The position numbers and the translations under genes were made by a program. From NCBI GenBank assembly GCA_945869755.1, contig CAMBPW010000003.1:1-29225 (forward strand): a stretch of DNA of 29,225 nt. The letters run 5' to 3'. This document shows, piece by piece, positions 1 to 9,505 of this stretch. The notes under the pieces are model-generated. The model did no database searches. It saw only the letters and a list, made by a program, of their open reading frames with translations, and had not been told where the DNA came from. Position 1 is the stretch's first letter. The number at the start of each line of letters is the position of its first letter. The stretch comes from an uncultured Gemella sp. (GTDB taxonomy: Bacteria > Bacillota > Bacilli > Staphylococcales > Gemellaceae).

Positions 1-1307
1 ATTACCCAGAAATTTTTGTAAAAGATATTATTAAAAATGAAATAGAAAATTTAAAGAAAAATATTTTAAATGGTAAAACTACTGAAGTTCCAGAGTTAGA
101 ACATATTGTAAATAGTATAAAAAAAGAAGTTAAAAAACAAGATAAACTTTCTTTAAGAAGAGTTATAAATGCGACTGGAACTATTTTGCATACAAACTTA
201 GGTCGTAGTTTATTAAGTGAGAGTGTTAAAGATAATTTAATAGATGTAGCTTTTAATTATTCAAATTTAGAATTTGATATTGAAGGGAAAGTTCGTGGAA
301 GTAGATATACACATTTAATAGACATTATAAAAAAACTTACCGGTGCAGAAGATGTTCTTGTAGTAAATAATAATGCAGCAGCAGTTATGTTAGTTTTAAG
401 TACACTTTGTAAAAATAAAGAAATTATCGTTTCACGAGGTGAACTTGTAGAAATTGGAGGAGCTTTCCGTATTCCAGAAATTATAAAATTAAGTGGTGGA
501 ACGCCAATTGAAGTAGGAACTACTAATAAGACTCATTTAAGAGATTATGAAAATGAAATATCAGAAAATACAGGAGCATTATTAAAAGTTCATACGAGCA
601 ATTACAAAATTTTAGGATTTACGAAAGAAGTTAGTAATGAAGAAATTGTAAAGCTTGCACAGGAAAATAATTTAGTTGCTATTAACGATTTAGGAAGTGG
701 GCAGTTTGTAGATTTTAGACCTTATGGTTTGCCTTATGAACCGACAGTAAAAGAAGTTTTAGATAGTGGAATGGATGTTGTAACATTTAGTGGGGATAAA
801 TTACTTGGTGGACCACAAGCAGGAATAATAGTTGGAAAAAAACAATATATTTCTGCAATGAAAAAAAATCAATTAACTAGAGCTTTGCGTGTAGATAAAA
901 TGACTATTGCAACATTAGAAGCAACTTTAAAACTTTATTTAGATGAGAAAAAAGCGTTAGAAGAAATACCGACATTACATATGATTTCAATATCGTTAGA
1001 AAAATTAAAAGAAAAAGCAAAACAATTCCAAGAAAAAATTGTTCACTTAAATTTTGATGTAGAAATAATTGAAGATAAAGCAGAAGTTGGTGGTGGAAGT
1101 TATCCTGCAAGTTATTTAGAAAGCATTGCAGTAAAATTAACACATACAAAACTAAAAGCAACAGAAATAGAAAATATGTTGTTGCACGATGTAGATATTC
1201 CAGTAATAACACGTATCAAAGATAATAGTATAATATTAGATATGCGAACTTTAAGAACAAAAGAATTTGATGTTGTTGCAAACAATTTAGAAAAAATAAC
1301 TAAATAA
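1..1307 (+). CDS. selA: L-seryl-tRNA(Sec) selenium transferase, 5'-truncated by window edge
   Basis: SelA is a PLP enzyme that converts seryl-tRNA(Sec) to selenocysteinyl-tRNA(Sec) in the cytoplasm. The reading frame is open from base 3, well before the first ATG at 186, and the part upstream of that ATG reads as genuine SelA: the conserved N-A-T-G-T-x-L-H-T-N-L-G-R motif spans the ATG. The ATG at 186 is therefore internal and the gene starts before the window. About 435 residues are visible; the family is usually about 460. The PLP lysine lies in F-S-G-D-K-L-L-G-G (codon 798-800). The gene is followed by a terminator and then dnaE, so any selB/selD partners would be upstream. SelA-like paralogues exist, but the H-T-N-L-G-R and G-D-K-L-L-G-G-P-Q-A-G motifs favour true SelA. 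Confidence 0.93.
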   Translation, partial: YPEIFVKDIIKNEIENLKKNILNGKTTEVPELEHIVNSIKKEVKKQDKLSLRRVINATGTILHTNLGRSLLSESVKDNLIDVAFNYSNLEFDIEGKVRGSRYTHLIDIIKKLTGAEDVLVVNNNAAAVMLVLSTLCKNKEIIVSRGELVEIGGAFRIPEIIKLSGGTPIEVGTTNKTHLRDYENEISENTGALLKVHTSNYKILGFTKEVSNEEIVKLAQENNLVAINDLGSGQFVDFRPYGLPYEPTVKEVLDSGMDVVTFSGDKLLGGPQAGIIVGKKQYISAMKKNQLTRALRVDKMTIATLEATLKLYLDEKKALEEIPTLHMISISLEKLKEKAKQFQEKIVHLNFDVEIIEDKAEVGGGSYPASYLESIAVKLTHTKLKATEIENMLLHDVDIPVITRIKDNSIILDMRTLRTKEFDVVANNLEKITK

Positions 1308-1308
1308 T

Positions 1309-1343
1309 AAAAATCAGTTGAAAATTTTTCAACTGATTTTTTA
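1309..1343 (+). terminator. Rho-independent terminator after selA
   Basis: A perfect stem (AAAATCAGTTGAAA with its complement) has a very short loop and runs straight into a T-tract. It ends selA transcription just before the dnaE promoter. Confidence 0.88.
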
Positions 1344-1366
1344 TTTTATAAAAAATATAGTATAAT
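1338..1366 (+). promoter_or_regulatory. Probable dnaE promoter
   Basis: A consensus TATAAT at 1361-1366 lies 26 bases before the dnaE start codon. The -35 position (about 1338-1343) is only T-rich, so the call rests on the -10. It overlaps the T-tract of the selA terminator. The Shine-Dalgarno AAAGGATG precedes the ATG at 1393. Confidence 0.55.
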
Positions 1367-1392
1367 GTAGTAATAAGAAAGGATGTGGATTT

Positions 1393-4300
1393 ATGCAATA
1401 TTATAATTTACAAGTACATAGTTGTTATGATTTATTGAATAGTACAATAAAATTAGAGCAACTTTTTGAAAAACTATATAAAAATAATCAAAATGCAGTA
1501 TGTATAACTGATCCTAATATGTATTCTGCTGTAAAAAGTTATCGTTTAGCAAAAAAATATAATATTAAATTAATTCACGCACTTTCAGTTAAAGTAAATT
1601 ATGAATTTAATTTTTTACAATTAAGCATTTTATGTAAAACGGAAAAAATGTTTAATTATTTGTTGAAATTATCAACAAAAATTAAAACGGAAGAAACAGA
1701 AGTATATTATTCAGATTTAATTGATTTACTAAAAGAAGTTAAAGAAGAATGTATAATTTTAATAAATACAGAAATTAAGACACTAAGTTTAGCAAAAGAA
1801 ATAGCTATTGAATTAGACGGATTTAATTATTATTTTAGTTATAATGAAAATTATGATTACAACATTTATGGGAATATTAGAAAAATAGTTTATAGCAAAC
1901 CGAGTTATTATTTAGATTTTGATAACTATCAACCACTAATAGTAGCACGAGCAATAAGAGATAATATAAAACTTAATATTAACGATTTAATAACTACTAC
2001 GGGAGAAAATTTTGTTTATACTGACAGTGATTTTTCAACTATTCGTGAAAAAATATTAAATCCACTAGAAAAACAAGTTATAGATAGAGCAGTTAATAAT
2101 CAATTAGAAATAGTTAATGGCGTAAATTATGAACTTAATTTTGCCGGATATCACATACCAAAATATGTTTATAGTGAACAAGAAGAAATATTTAAAAAAG
2201 AAAAAAGTATTGATTATTTAAAATATTTAGTTTTAAAAGGTGCGAAAAGCAAATTACAAGGGAAAAATATTTACAAATATAAAACTCGTTTTGAATATGA
2301 ATTAAAAATTATAGAAGAAATGGGATTTGCAGACTATTTTTTAATAGTATATGATTTTGTTAAATATGCAAAAGACAATGGAATTTATGTTGGAGCGGGA
2401 CGTGGTAGCTCGGCAGGTAGTTTAGTATGCTATTTATTAAATATTACAGAAGCAGATCCATTAGAATATAATTTATTATTCGAGAGATTTCTTAACAAAG
2501 AACGTATTTCTATGCCAGATATTGATATAGATTTTCAAGATACGAGAAGAGATGAAGTAATAAAATATGTAGAAGAAAAATATGGAAAAGAAAAAGTAGC
2601 ACAAATTATAACATTTACAACTTTCCAATCAAAAAGTTCAGCGAGAGAAAGTGCTAGAATATTACAATTTAGCGAAAATAATTTAAAATATATTAGTACA
2701 TTAATTAGTTCTAATCGTACTTTAGATGAATGTTATAACGAATTTCAAGAATTAAGAAATTTTGTAAATAGTAGTGAACAAAATAAACGTTGGTTCAAAG
2801 TAGCAAAAAGTTTAGAACATTTACCGAGAAATACATCTGTTCATGCAGCTGGAATAGTAATAAGTGATAATAAAAATATTGTAGAATATACAGCTTTAGA
2901 AAAAGCTAACGTAACAAATTATTTAACACAGTGGACTATGGACGATATAGAATATGTAGGACTTTTAAAAATAGACTTTTTAGGAATCCGTTATTTGACG
3001 ATGGTAGATAATATCGTCAAAGAAATACAAAAAACAAATAAAAACTTTGATATTAACAAAATAAACTTTAACGATTTAAAAGTATATAATTTATTTGCAC
3101 AAGGAAAAACAGAAGGAATTTTTCAATTTGAATCGGGTGGTATGAAAGAAAAATTACGCATTTTAAAACCTACAGAATTTAATGACATTGTAGCGATGAA
3201 TGCACTTTATAGACCAGGACCAATGGCACAAATAGAAACATATATAAAAAGAAAACATAAAGAAGAAAGTGTAAAATATCCGCACCCAAAATTAGAAAAA
3301 ATATTAAAAGATACATACGGAGTTATCGTTTATCAAGAACAAATAATGCTTATCGCAGTTAATTTTGCGAATATGACGTTAAATGAAGCGGACAATATGC
3401 GACGAGCAGTTAGTAAAAAGAAAAAAGAAGATTTAGAAAAATACGGAAAAATATTTATTGAAAAAACTGTAGCATCTGGATATGATATAAAAATAGCGAG
3501 AGAACTATTTGAATTAATAGTAACATTCGCTAACTACGGTTTTAACAAATCACATGCAGTAGTTTATAGTATGCTTGCGTATAAATTAGCATATTTAAAA
3601 GTATATTATACAAATTACTTTATGACGGCATTACTAAACAACGTAGTGAGTAGTGAGAAAAAAATTAATGAGTATAAACAAGAATTAAATAACGCAGGAA
3701 TTAAATTATTAAATCCTGATGTTAATGTTAGTGATGTACATTTTTCGGTAATAAAAAATAACATAAGTTTTGCGTTAGTTGCTATAAAAAATGTAGGTTA
3801 TAGATCAGCGATTGAAATAGTAAAAGATAGAGAAAAATATGGGAAATATATAGATATATACGACTTTTTCCGAAGAATGGATAAAAAAGTAGATTATCAA
3901 GCTGCGATATCGTTAGTTAAATCAGGAGCTATGGATACGTTTGGTTATAACAGAGCAACTATTATGAATAAAATAAAAGAACATTATGAAGATAAAAGAG
4001 AAAATATTCACGAATTACGATTTGCTGTAACAAATATTAGTGGTTTAACTTTAAAAGTTGAAGAAGTGGAAGATTACTCTATTCAAGAAAAAATAAAAAT
4101 GGAAAAAGAGGTTACAGGAACGTACTTTTTAAAACATCCGGCACAACTAGAAAAAGAAAAATATTATTACTTGCCATTAAAATATTTAGGAGAAAAATTA
4201 TCGGATAGTTATGTGGAAATAATTTCAATAAAAGAAATTAAAACAAAAAATGATGAATATATGGCATTTTTAACTGTAAATGATGGTGTAGGAGATTATG

Positions 4301-4674
4301 ATGTTACAATATTTCCGAGAGAATATAAATATGCGAATGTACTTTTAAAAAATCATAAGTTTTTAGTAGTATCTGTAAAACCACAAATAAGAAATGATAA
4401 AACACAATATGTATTAGAAAAAATTAGCACATTAGAAAAATATGAAGAATATTGTTTTAATAATATAAAGCAAATATATGTTCTAATTGATGAAGAAAAC
4501 AAACAATTTGTAAAAAAATATTTAACTAATAATAAAGGAGTTACGGCAATTTGTATTTTTGAAAACGGAAAAAATACAATAACGAACATATCAAACGAAC
4601 AAGAGTTTGTTAGAAAATTTTTAGTTTCATATCCAGATAAGTCTATTAAAATAGCATATATGAAAGAAAAATAA
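1393..4674 (+). CDS. dnaE: DNA polymerase III alpha subunit, DnaE type
   Basis: This is a family C replicative DNA polymerase. In low-GC Gram-positives DnaE works beside PolC, extending primers at the fork, and also serves in error-prone synthesis. At 1093 residues it has family length. In order: N-terminal PHP domain (V-H-S near residue 9, weakly conserved), palm with the catalytic P-D-I-D-I-D-F motif at 375-381 and the third aspartate in L-K-I-D-F-L-G (about D528), the G-I-F-Q-F-E-S and L-Y-R-P-G-P-M motifs, a helix-hairpin-helix region, and a C-terminal OB-fold region around 930-1020. The PHP start reads L-Q-V-H-S-C-Y-D-L-L, missing some usual metal ligands, so proofreading by this domain is unlikely. 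It is a single transcription unit between the selA terminator and pfkA. Confidence 0.96.
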   Translation: MQYYNLQVHSCYDLLNSTIKLEQLFEKLYKNNQNAVCITDPNMYSAVKSYRLAKKYNIKLIHALSVKVNYEFNFLQLSILCKTEKMFNYLLKLSTKIKTEETEVYYSDLIDLLKEVKEECIILINTEIKTLSLAKEIAIELDGFNYYFSYNENYDYNIYGNIRKIVYSKPSYYLDFDNYQPLIVARAIRDNIKLNINDLITTTGENFVYTDSDFSTIREKILNPLEKQVIDRAVNNQLEIVNGVNYELNFAGYHIPKYVYSEQEEIFKKEKSIDYLKYLVLKGAKSKLQGKNIYKYKTRFEYELKIIEEMGFADYFLIVYDFVKYAKDNGIYVGAGRGSSAGSLVCYLLNITEADPLEYNLLFERFLNKERISMPDIDIDFQDTRRDEVIKYVEEKYGKEKVAQIITFTTFQSKSSARESARILQFSENNLKYISTLISSNRTLDECYNEFQELRNFVNSSEQNKRWFKVAKSLEHLPRNTSVHAAGIVISDNKNIVEYTALEKANVTNYLTQWTMDDIEYVGLLKIDFLGIRYLTMVDNIVKEIQKTNKNFDINKINFNDLKVYNLFAQGKTEGIFQFESGGMKEKLRILKPTEFNDIVAMNALYRPGPMAQIETYIKRKHKEESVKYPHPKLEKILKDTYGVIVYQEQIMLIAVNFANMTLNEADNMRRAVSKKKKEDLEKYGKIFIEKTVASGYDIKIARELFELIVTFANYGFNKSHAVVYSMLAYKLAYLKVYYTNYFMTALLNNVVSSEKKINEYKQELNNAGIKLLNPDVNVSDVHFSVIKNNISFALVAIKNVGYRSAIEIVKDREKYGKYIDIYDFFRRMDKKVDYQAAISLVKSGAMDTFGYNRATIMNKIKEHYEDKRENIHELRFAVTNISGLTLKVEEVEDYSIQEKIKMEKEVTGTYFLKHPAQLEKEKYYYLPLKYLGEKLSDSYVEIISIKEIKTKNDEYMAFLTVNDGVGDYDVTIFPREYKYANVLLKNHKFLVVSVKPQIRNDKTQYVLEKISTLEKYEEYCFNNIKQIYVLIDEENKQFVKKYLTNNKGVTAICIFENGKNTITNISNEQEFVRKFLVSYPDKSIKIAYMKEK

Positions 4675-4809
4675 TCTAAAAAAACAAACAAAAAAAAACA
4701 AAAAATAACTTTTTATACTAGATTTTTATAAAAAAATATGTTATTGTATATAGTATAAAAATTTAGATATATATTATTTTAATATATTAATAATTTTAAG
4801 AGGTTTAAA

Positions 4810-5772
4810 ATGAAAAAAATTGCAGTTTTAACGAGTGGTGGAGATGCACCGGGAATGAACGCCGCTATAAGAGCAGTGGTAAGAACAGCAATCTATAACG
4901 GTTTAGAAGTATATGGAATATACGGAGGTTATAGAGGTTTAATAGAAGGAAATATTAAAGAGTTAAAAGTTGGAGATGTAGGTAACATTATCAATCGTGG
5001 AGGAACATTTTTATTCTCTGCACGTTTACCAGAATTTGCTAATCCGGAAGTAAGAAAAGTAGCGATACAAAAATTAGAAGAATTAGGAATTGAAGGATTA
5101 GTTGTAATTGGTGGAGATGGTTCATATCGTGGAGCAATGGCTCTTAGCAACGAAATGTCAATAAAAACTATCGGCGTTCCTGGTACAATTGATAATGATA
5201 TTTGTGGAACAGATTTTACAATCGGATTTGATACAGCATTAAATACTATAATTGATGCTATAGATAAAATAAGAGATACTGCATCTAGTCATGAACGTAC
5301 ATTTATTATTGAAGTTATGGGAAGAAATGCAGGAGATTTAGCTTTACTTGCAGGAATTGCAGGAGGCTCAGAATCTATTCTTATTCCTGAAAAATTAGAA
5401 GATATTTCAGAAGTTATTGACCGTGTTCATCGTGCTGAAGCACGTGGTAAGAAACATTCAATTATTGTTTTAGCAGAAGGTGTTATGTCTGCGCCAGAAC
5501 TTGCTAAAATAATGAAAGAAAAATATAATGAAGATGCACATTGTACAATATTAGGACATATTCAGCGTGGAGGTAGACCTAGTGCAATGGATAGAGTTTT
5601 AGCATCACGTTTAGGAAATTATGCGGTACAATTATTACTTGCTGGAGAATCTGGTAGAGCAGTAGGAATACAAAATAACAGATTAGTAAGTACGAAATTT
5701 GAAGATGTATTCGAAGATGAACATACAGTAGATTTAGAAGTTTATGAAGCTTCAAAACAATTATCAATTTAA
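4810..5772 (+). CDS. pfkA: 6-phosphofructokinase
   Basis: This ATP-dependent enzyme phosphorylates fructose-6-phosphate to fructose-1,6-bisphosphate, the committed step of glycolysis. It has 320 residues, the standard length of the bacterial A-type enzyme. Visible motifs: G-G-D-A-P-G-M-N-A at 10-18 (ATP site), G-G-D-G-S at 101-105, the catalytic P-G-T-I-D-N-D at 124-130 (D128 matches catalytic D127 of the E. coli enzyme), M-G-R-N-A-G-D (substrate binding) and L-G-H-I-Q-R-G-G. AAGAGG serves as ribosome binding site six bases before the ATG. The pyk start lies 28 bases after the stop, so the two form the classic pfkA-pyk operon, ending at the terminator after pyk. Confidence 0.97.
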   Translation: MKKIAVLTSGGDAPGMNAAIRAVVRTAIYNGLEVYGIYGGYRGLIEGNIKELKVGDVGNIINRGGTFLFSARLPEFANPEVRKVAIQKLEELGIEGLVVIGGDGSYRGAMALSNEMSIKTIGVPGTIDNDICGTDFTIGFDTALNTIIDAIDKIRDTASSHERTFIIEVMGRNAGDLALLAGIAGGSESILIPEKLEDISEVIDRVHRAEARGKKHSIIVLAEGVMSAPELAKIMKEKYNEDAHCTILGHIQRGGRPSAMDRVLASRLGNYAVQLLLAGESGRAVGIQNNRLVSTKFEDVFEDEHTVDLEVYEASKQLSI

Positions 5773-5800
5773 AATTATTAAGCAAAATTAGAGGTATATA

Positions 5801-7243
5801 ATGAGTAAGAAAACAAAAATTATTTGTACGATTGGTCCAAAATCAGAATCAAAAGAAACATTAACTAAAATGGTAGAGTTAGGAATGAACGTTTGTCGTC
5901 TTAACTTTTCACATGGTAATTATGAAGAACATACAGCTAGAATTGATACGATAAAAGAAGTCAGAAATAATACAGGAAAAAATTTAGCAATTCTTTTAGA
6001 TACAAAAGGTCCTGAAATTAGAACTCACGAAATGGAAAACGGAGCTATATTATTAGAAAAAGGAAGCGATGTTGTAGTTTCAATGACAGAAGTTTTAGGA
6101 ACACAAGAAAAATTTTCTATAACTTATGAAGAATTAGTTCACGATGTTAAAGAAGGAGATACAATTCTTTTAGATGATGGATTAATTGGATTAACTGTAA
6201 ATCGTGTTGATATTTCAGAAGGTCTTATTTATACAACTGTTCAAAACGGTGGAGTTCTTAAAAATAAAAAAGGTGTAAATGTTCCAGGTGTATCAACTAA
6301 GTTACCAGGTATTACAGAAAAAGATGAGCAAGATATTCGTTTTGGATGTAAACAAGGAATTGATTTTGTTGCGGCGTCATTTGTTCGTACGAAAGAAAAT
6401 GTTTTAGAAGTTCGTAGAATTTTAAAAGAAGAAGGATGCGAATATGTACAAATAATTCCTAAAATTGAATGTCAAGAAGCTGTAGATAATATTCAAGAAA
6501 TTATTGAAGTATCTGATGGAATTATGATTGCACGTGGAGATTTAGGTGTTGAAGTTCCAGCAGAAGAAGTACCGATAATTCAAAAAGATATTATTCGTCG
6601 TTGTAACAAAGCAGGAAAATTTGTAATTACTGCTACACAAATGTTAGACTCAATGCAAAAAAATCCAAGACCAACTCGTGCAGAAGTATCTGACGTAGCG
6701 AATGCAATTTTTGATGGAACGGATGCAATAATGTTATCTGGAGAATCAGCGGCGGGATCTTACCCTATTGAATCTGTAGAAACTATGGCTACAATTGCAA
6801 AACGTGCAGAAGATATGCAAGATTATTCAAGCATTTTGAAAAAACGTGCGAAAAAAGGAGATAGTAAAGATATTACTAATGCAATAGGAATTTCTGTTGG
6901 CTACACTGCTCTTAATTTAGATTTACATACTATTATAACTTATACAGAATCAGGACAAACAGCACGTTTAATTTCTAAATATCGTCCTAACGCATCTATT
7001 TTAGCAGTAACTCCGAGTGAAAAAGTAGCTCGTGGTTTAAGTTTAGTTTGGGGAGTAGACGCTAAAGTAGCTGCTCAAACGACAACTACTGATGAAATGT
7101 TAGAAGTTGCAAAAGATGTAGCAGTAGCTTCTGGTTATGCTAAAAAAGATGATGCAATTATTATTACAGGTGGAATACCAGTAAATAATGGAGAAAGCAG
7201 TATCGGAACTACAAACTTTATTAAAGTTTCAATAATAGATTAA
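5801..7243 (+). CDS. pyk: Pyruvate kinase
   Basis: The enzyme transfers phosphate from phosphoenolpyruvate to ADP, the last glycolytic step. It has 480 residues. Motifs seen: R-L-N-F-S-H-G near the N-terminus, D-T-K-G-P-E-I-R-T, the active-site K-I-E-C block followed by M-I-A-R-G-D-L-G-V-E, and the T-A-T-Q-M-L-D-S-M...P-R-P-T-R-A-E block. It lacks the extra C-terminal PEP-utiliser-like domain of the roughly 585-residue Bacillus/Staphylococcus enzymes, so it resembles the shorter streptococcal/E. coli form. AGAGG precedes the ATG. It is co-transcribed with pfkA. Confidence 0.97.
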   Translation: MSKKTKIICTIGPKSESKETLTKMVELGMNVCRLNFSHGNYEEHTARIDTIKEVRNNTGKNLAILLDTKGPEIRTHEMENGAILLEKGSDVVVSMTEVLGTQEKFSITYEELVHDVKEGDTILLDDGLIGLTVNRVDISEGLIYTTVQNGGVLKNKKGVNVPGVSTKLPGITEKDEQDIRFGCKQGIDFVAASFVRTKENVLEVRRILKEEGCEYVQIIPKIECQEAVDNIQEIIEVSDGIMIARGDLGVEVPAEEVPIIQKDIIRRCNKAGKFVITATQMLDSMQKNPRPTRAEVSDVANAIFDGTDAIMLSGESAAGSYPIESVETMATIAKRAEDMQDYSSILKKRAKKGDSKDITNAIGISVGYTALNLDLHTIITYTESGQTARLISKYRPNASILAVTPSEKVARGLSLVWGVDAKVAAQTTTTDEMLEVAKDVAVASGYAKKDDAIIITGGIPVNNGESSIGTTNFIKVSIID

Positions 7244-7257
7244 TAAAATAATTAAAT

Positions 7258-7318
7258 GGAGTTGACACAAAAAATGATTTTTTGGAATCAAGATTTTTGT
7301 GTCGCTCTATTTTTTTTA
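7258..7318 (+). terminator. Rho-independent terminator of the pfkA-pyk operon
   Basis: GACACAAAAA pairs with TTTTTGTGTC, with GAG/CTC outside, around a loop containing a small internal stem. A run of T follows directly. Confidence 0.85.
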
Positions 7319-7339
7319 ATAAATTTTTAAAAAATATAG

Positions 7340-7345
7340 TATAAT
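7340..7345 (+). promoter_or_regulatory. -10 box for the HerA/YjgR-like gene
   Basis: TATAAT lies 30 bases before the ATG at 7376, with no clear -35. The surrounding A-T-A-G-T-A-T-A-A-T matches the dnaE -10 region. Confidence 0.5.
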
Positions 7346-7375
7346 ATAATTAATTATAATTTTTGGAGAGAGTAT

Positions 7376-8827
7376 ATGACAACGATAAAAATTGCTAAAA
7401 CAGAAAACAAAGATATAGTAATGCAACTAAACAAAATAAATAGACACGGAATAATTGCAGGAGCAACCGGAACTGGTAAAACTATAACACTAAAAGTTTT
7501 TGCAGAACAACTTAGTAAAGAAGGTGTACCTGTTTTTCTAGCCGATATTAAAGGAGATTTATCAACTTTGAGTAAGTCTGGAGTTTTAGAAGGTAAAATT
7601 GCAGAGCGTGTAAAAGATTTAGGTTTGACAGATTATAGTAATAGAAGTTTTCCTGTTCGTTTATGGGACGTTTTTGCAGAAAATGGTCATCCTGTGAGAG
7701 CAACTATTTCAGAAATGGGTTCACTTTTATTATCAAGATTGTTAGAACTTAATGAAACACAAACAGGAGTTTTAAATATTGTATTTAGAGTTGCAGATGA
7801 TAAAGGTTTACTTTTGATTGATATGAAAGATTTAAAAGCATTATTACAAGAAATTGCTGATAATGCAAGTGAGTATTCTTTAAAATATGGAAATATAACA
7901 AAACAATCTATAGGAGCAATTCAAAGAAGTTTACTAATATTAGAAGATCAAGGAGGAGATAAATTTTTCGGTGAACCTGCATTAGATTTAAATGATTTTA
8001 TATCTGTAGACGAAAATGGACAAGGATATGTTAATATTCTTATGGCACAAAAATTATTTAATTCTCCTAAATTATATTCAACATTTCTTTTATGGATGCT
8101 TTCAGAACTTTTTGAAATTTTACCAGAAGTTGGAGATTTAGAAAAACCGAAAATTGTTTTTGTTTTTGATGAAGCACATTTGCTTTTTGATGAAGCGCCA
8201 AAAGTTTTCGTTGACAAAGTAGAACAAGTAGTTAGATTAATTCGTTCTAAAGGTGTAGGTATTTATTTTGTTACACAAAATCCTGTAGATATTCCAGAAA
8301 ATATTTTAGGACAATTAGGGAATAGAGTACAACACGCATTAAGAGCATATACTCCAAAAGAAGTTAAAGCAGTAAAACTAGCTAGTTCAACATTTAGACC
8401 TAATCCAAATTTAGACACGGCTTCTGTTTTAACAGAATTAAAAGTGGGAGAAGCACTCATTTCTTGTTTAAATGAAGATGGTCAACCTGAAATTGTTGAG
8501 CGTGCATTTGTTAGACCTCCAGAATCTTCTGTAGGATCAGTTTCAGAAGTAAACTACGAAAATCTAATTAACAATTCTATATTTAATGAAAAATATAAAA
8601 ATGCTATTGATAGAGAATCCGCATATGAAATATTATCTAATAAAATTGCTAAAAGTGAAGAACAGTTTGAAGAAGAGAGAGTTGAAAAAAGAAGTAGTAA
8701 ACAGTCAGTAGGGAGAAGTAAAAAAACACAGTTAGAAAAAACTACTGACATATTAGTTAAAACTTTAACTAGTACGGTAGGTCGTGAAATTATAAGAGGA
8801 CTTTTTGGAATATTAAAGAAAAAATAA
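7376..8827 (+). CDS. HerA/YjgR-type (DUF853) P-loop ATPase
   Basis: This 483-residue protein belongs to the FtsK/HerA superfamily of DNA-pumping or helicase-type ATPases, closest to the DUF853/YjgR group whose cellular role is not settled. Walker A is G-A-T-G-T-G-K-T at 29-36, preceded by a short N-terminal strand and followed by a D-I-K-G-D-L-S motif. Walker B is F-V-F-D-E-A-H-L-L-F. After it come the sensor-like F-V-T-Q-N-P-x-D-I-P and a downstream R-V-Q-H-A-L-R-A-Y-T-P block typical of this family. The last 60 residues are charged (K/R/E-rich) and may be a DNA or protein contact tail. Ribosome binding site GGAGAG. Monocistronic: own -10 upstream and hairpin terminator downstream. Confidence 0.9.
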   Translation: MTTIKIAKTENKDIVMQLNKINRHGIIAGATGTGKTITLKVFAEQLSKEGVPVFLADIKGDLSTLSKSGVLEGKIAERVKDLGLTDYSNRSFPVRLWDVFAENGHPVRATISEMGSLLLSRLLELNETQTGVLNIVFRVADDKGLLLIDMKDLKALLQEIADNASEYSLKYGNITKQSIGAIQRSLLILEDQGGDKFFGEPALDLNDFISVDENGQGYVNILMAQKLFNSPKLYSTFLLWMLSELFEILPEVGDLEKPKIVFVFDEAHLLFDEAPKVFVDKVEQVVRLIRSKGVGIYFVTQNPVDIPENILGQLGNRVQHALRAYTPKEVKAVKLASSTFRPNPNLDTASVLTELKVGEALISCLNEDGQPEIVERAFVRPPESSVGSVSEVNYENLINNSIFNEKYKNAIDRESAYEILSNKIAKSEEQFEEERVEKRSSKQSVGRSKKTQLEKTTDILVKTLTSTVGREIIRGLFGILKKK

Positions 8828-8842
8828 TTTAATGCAATTATA

Positions 8843-8892
8843 AAAACTATTTTGAAAATATAATTAAAATTATTTTCAAAATAGTTTTTGTT
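8843..8892 (+). terminator. Terminator after the HerA/YjgR-like gene
   Basis: A long perfect stem (ACTATTTTGAAAATA and its complement) is followed by TTTTTGTTT. Confidence 0.85.
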
Positions 8893-8912
8893 TATTTTTA
8901 TGTAATAATTTG

Positions 8913-8921
8913 TGTTATAAT
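8913..8921 (+). promoter_or_regulatory. Extended -10 promoter for the yacP-like gene
   Basis: TGT-TATAAT forms an extended -10 with a weak T-rich -35 upstream. It is 30 bases before the TTG start codon. Confidence 0.55.
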
Positions 8922-8950
8922 TATAATAAATATGTTAGGAGGTGTAGAAT

Positions 8951-9490
8951 TTGAAAAAACAATATTTAATAATTGACGGGTACAATTTATTATTTAAAAT
9001 GAAAGAATATAATAAAATAAAAAATTCTACATTTTCAACTGAGCGAGATATATTAATAGACATTTTAAAAGAATATGCTTCTGGAAATAATTATGAAGTT
9101 TATTGTGTGTTTGATGCGTATCAAAGTCGCAATAAAGAATATGTGAAAGAAGATTATCCAATCTACATAGTTTATACGAAAACTGGCGAAAGAGCTGATC
9201 AATGGATAGAAAAAAAGACGAAAGAATTATATATTAACCATTTCGTTGATGTTATTGTAGTTAGTGATGATAGAGATGAAAGAGATAGTGCATTGGGGTA
9301 CGGAGCTATTCTTAGAGATTGTCATAGATTTATAAAAGATTTATATGAAAGAAAAAATCACGTATTAAAAATAGCCAAAAAAAATAATGAAAATCGTTTT
9401 AAAAATAGACATATAAGAATGAGTGAAGAAGATAGAGAAAAATTAGAAAAATTTTTAATTTATGGAAAAAATTTTAATAATAAAAAATAA
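8951..9490 (+). CDS. YacP/Rae1-like NYN-domain endoribonuclease
   Basis: NYN (PIN-like) proteins of the YacP group include B. subtilis Rae1, which cleaves mRNA at the ribosomal A site. The protein has 179 residues. It opens with a hydrophobic strand and the signature D-G-Y-N-L-L at 9-14, whose aspartate is the first acidic active-site residue; later acidic clusters (F-D-A-Y, T-G-E-R-A-D and S-D-D-R-D-E-R-D) supply the rest of the metal site. The C-terminus is strongly basic and charged. The start is TTG, chosen because AGGAGG sits 8 bases before it and no better start is near. In Bacillus the gene follows cysS-mrnC-rlmB; here it is detached from them and is followed 15 bases later by a GNAT gene. 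Confidence 0.85.
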   Translation: MKKQYLIIDGYNLLFKMKEYNKIKNSTFSTERDILIDILKEYASGNNYEVYCVFDAYQSRNKEYVKEDYPIYIVYTKTGERADQWIEKKTKELYINHFVDVIVVSDDRDERDSALGYGAILRDCHRFIKDLYERKNHVLKIAKKNNENRFKNRHIRMSEEDREKLEKFLIYGKNFNNKK

Positions 9491-9505
9491 AAAAGGAGTA
9501 ATAAA

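Noticed and set aside
904..1212. 102-aa minus-strand ORF within selA, and similar antisense ORFs in dnaE, pfkA, pyk, HK and others
   Set aside because: Leucine/serine-rich translations of the complement of AT-rich coding DNA with no binding sites; the plus-strand genes are certain.
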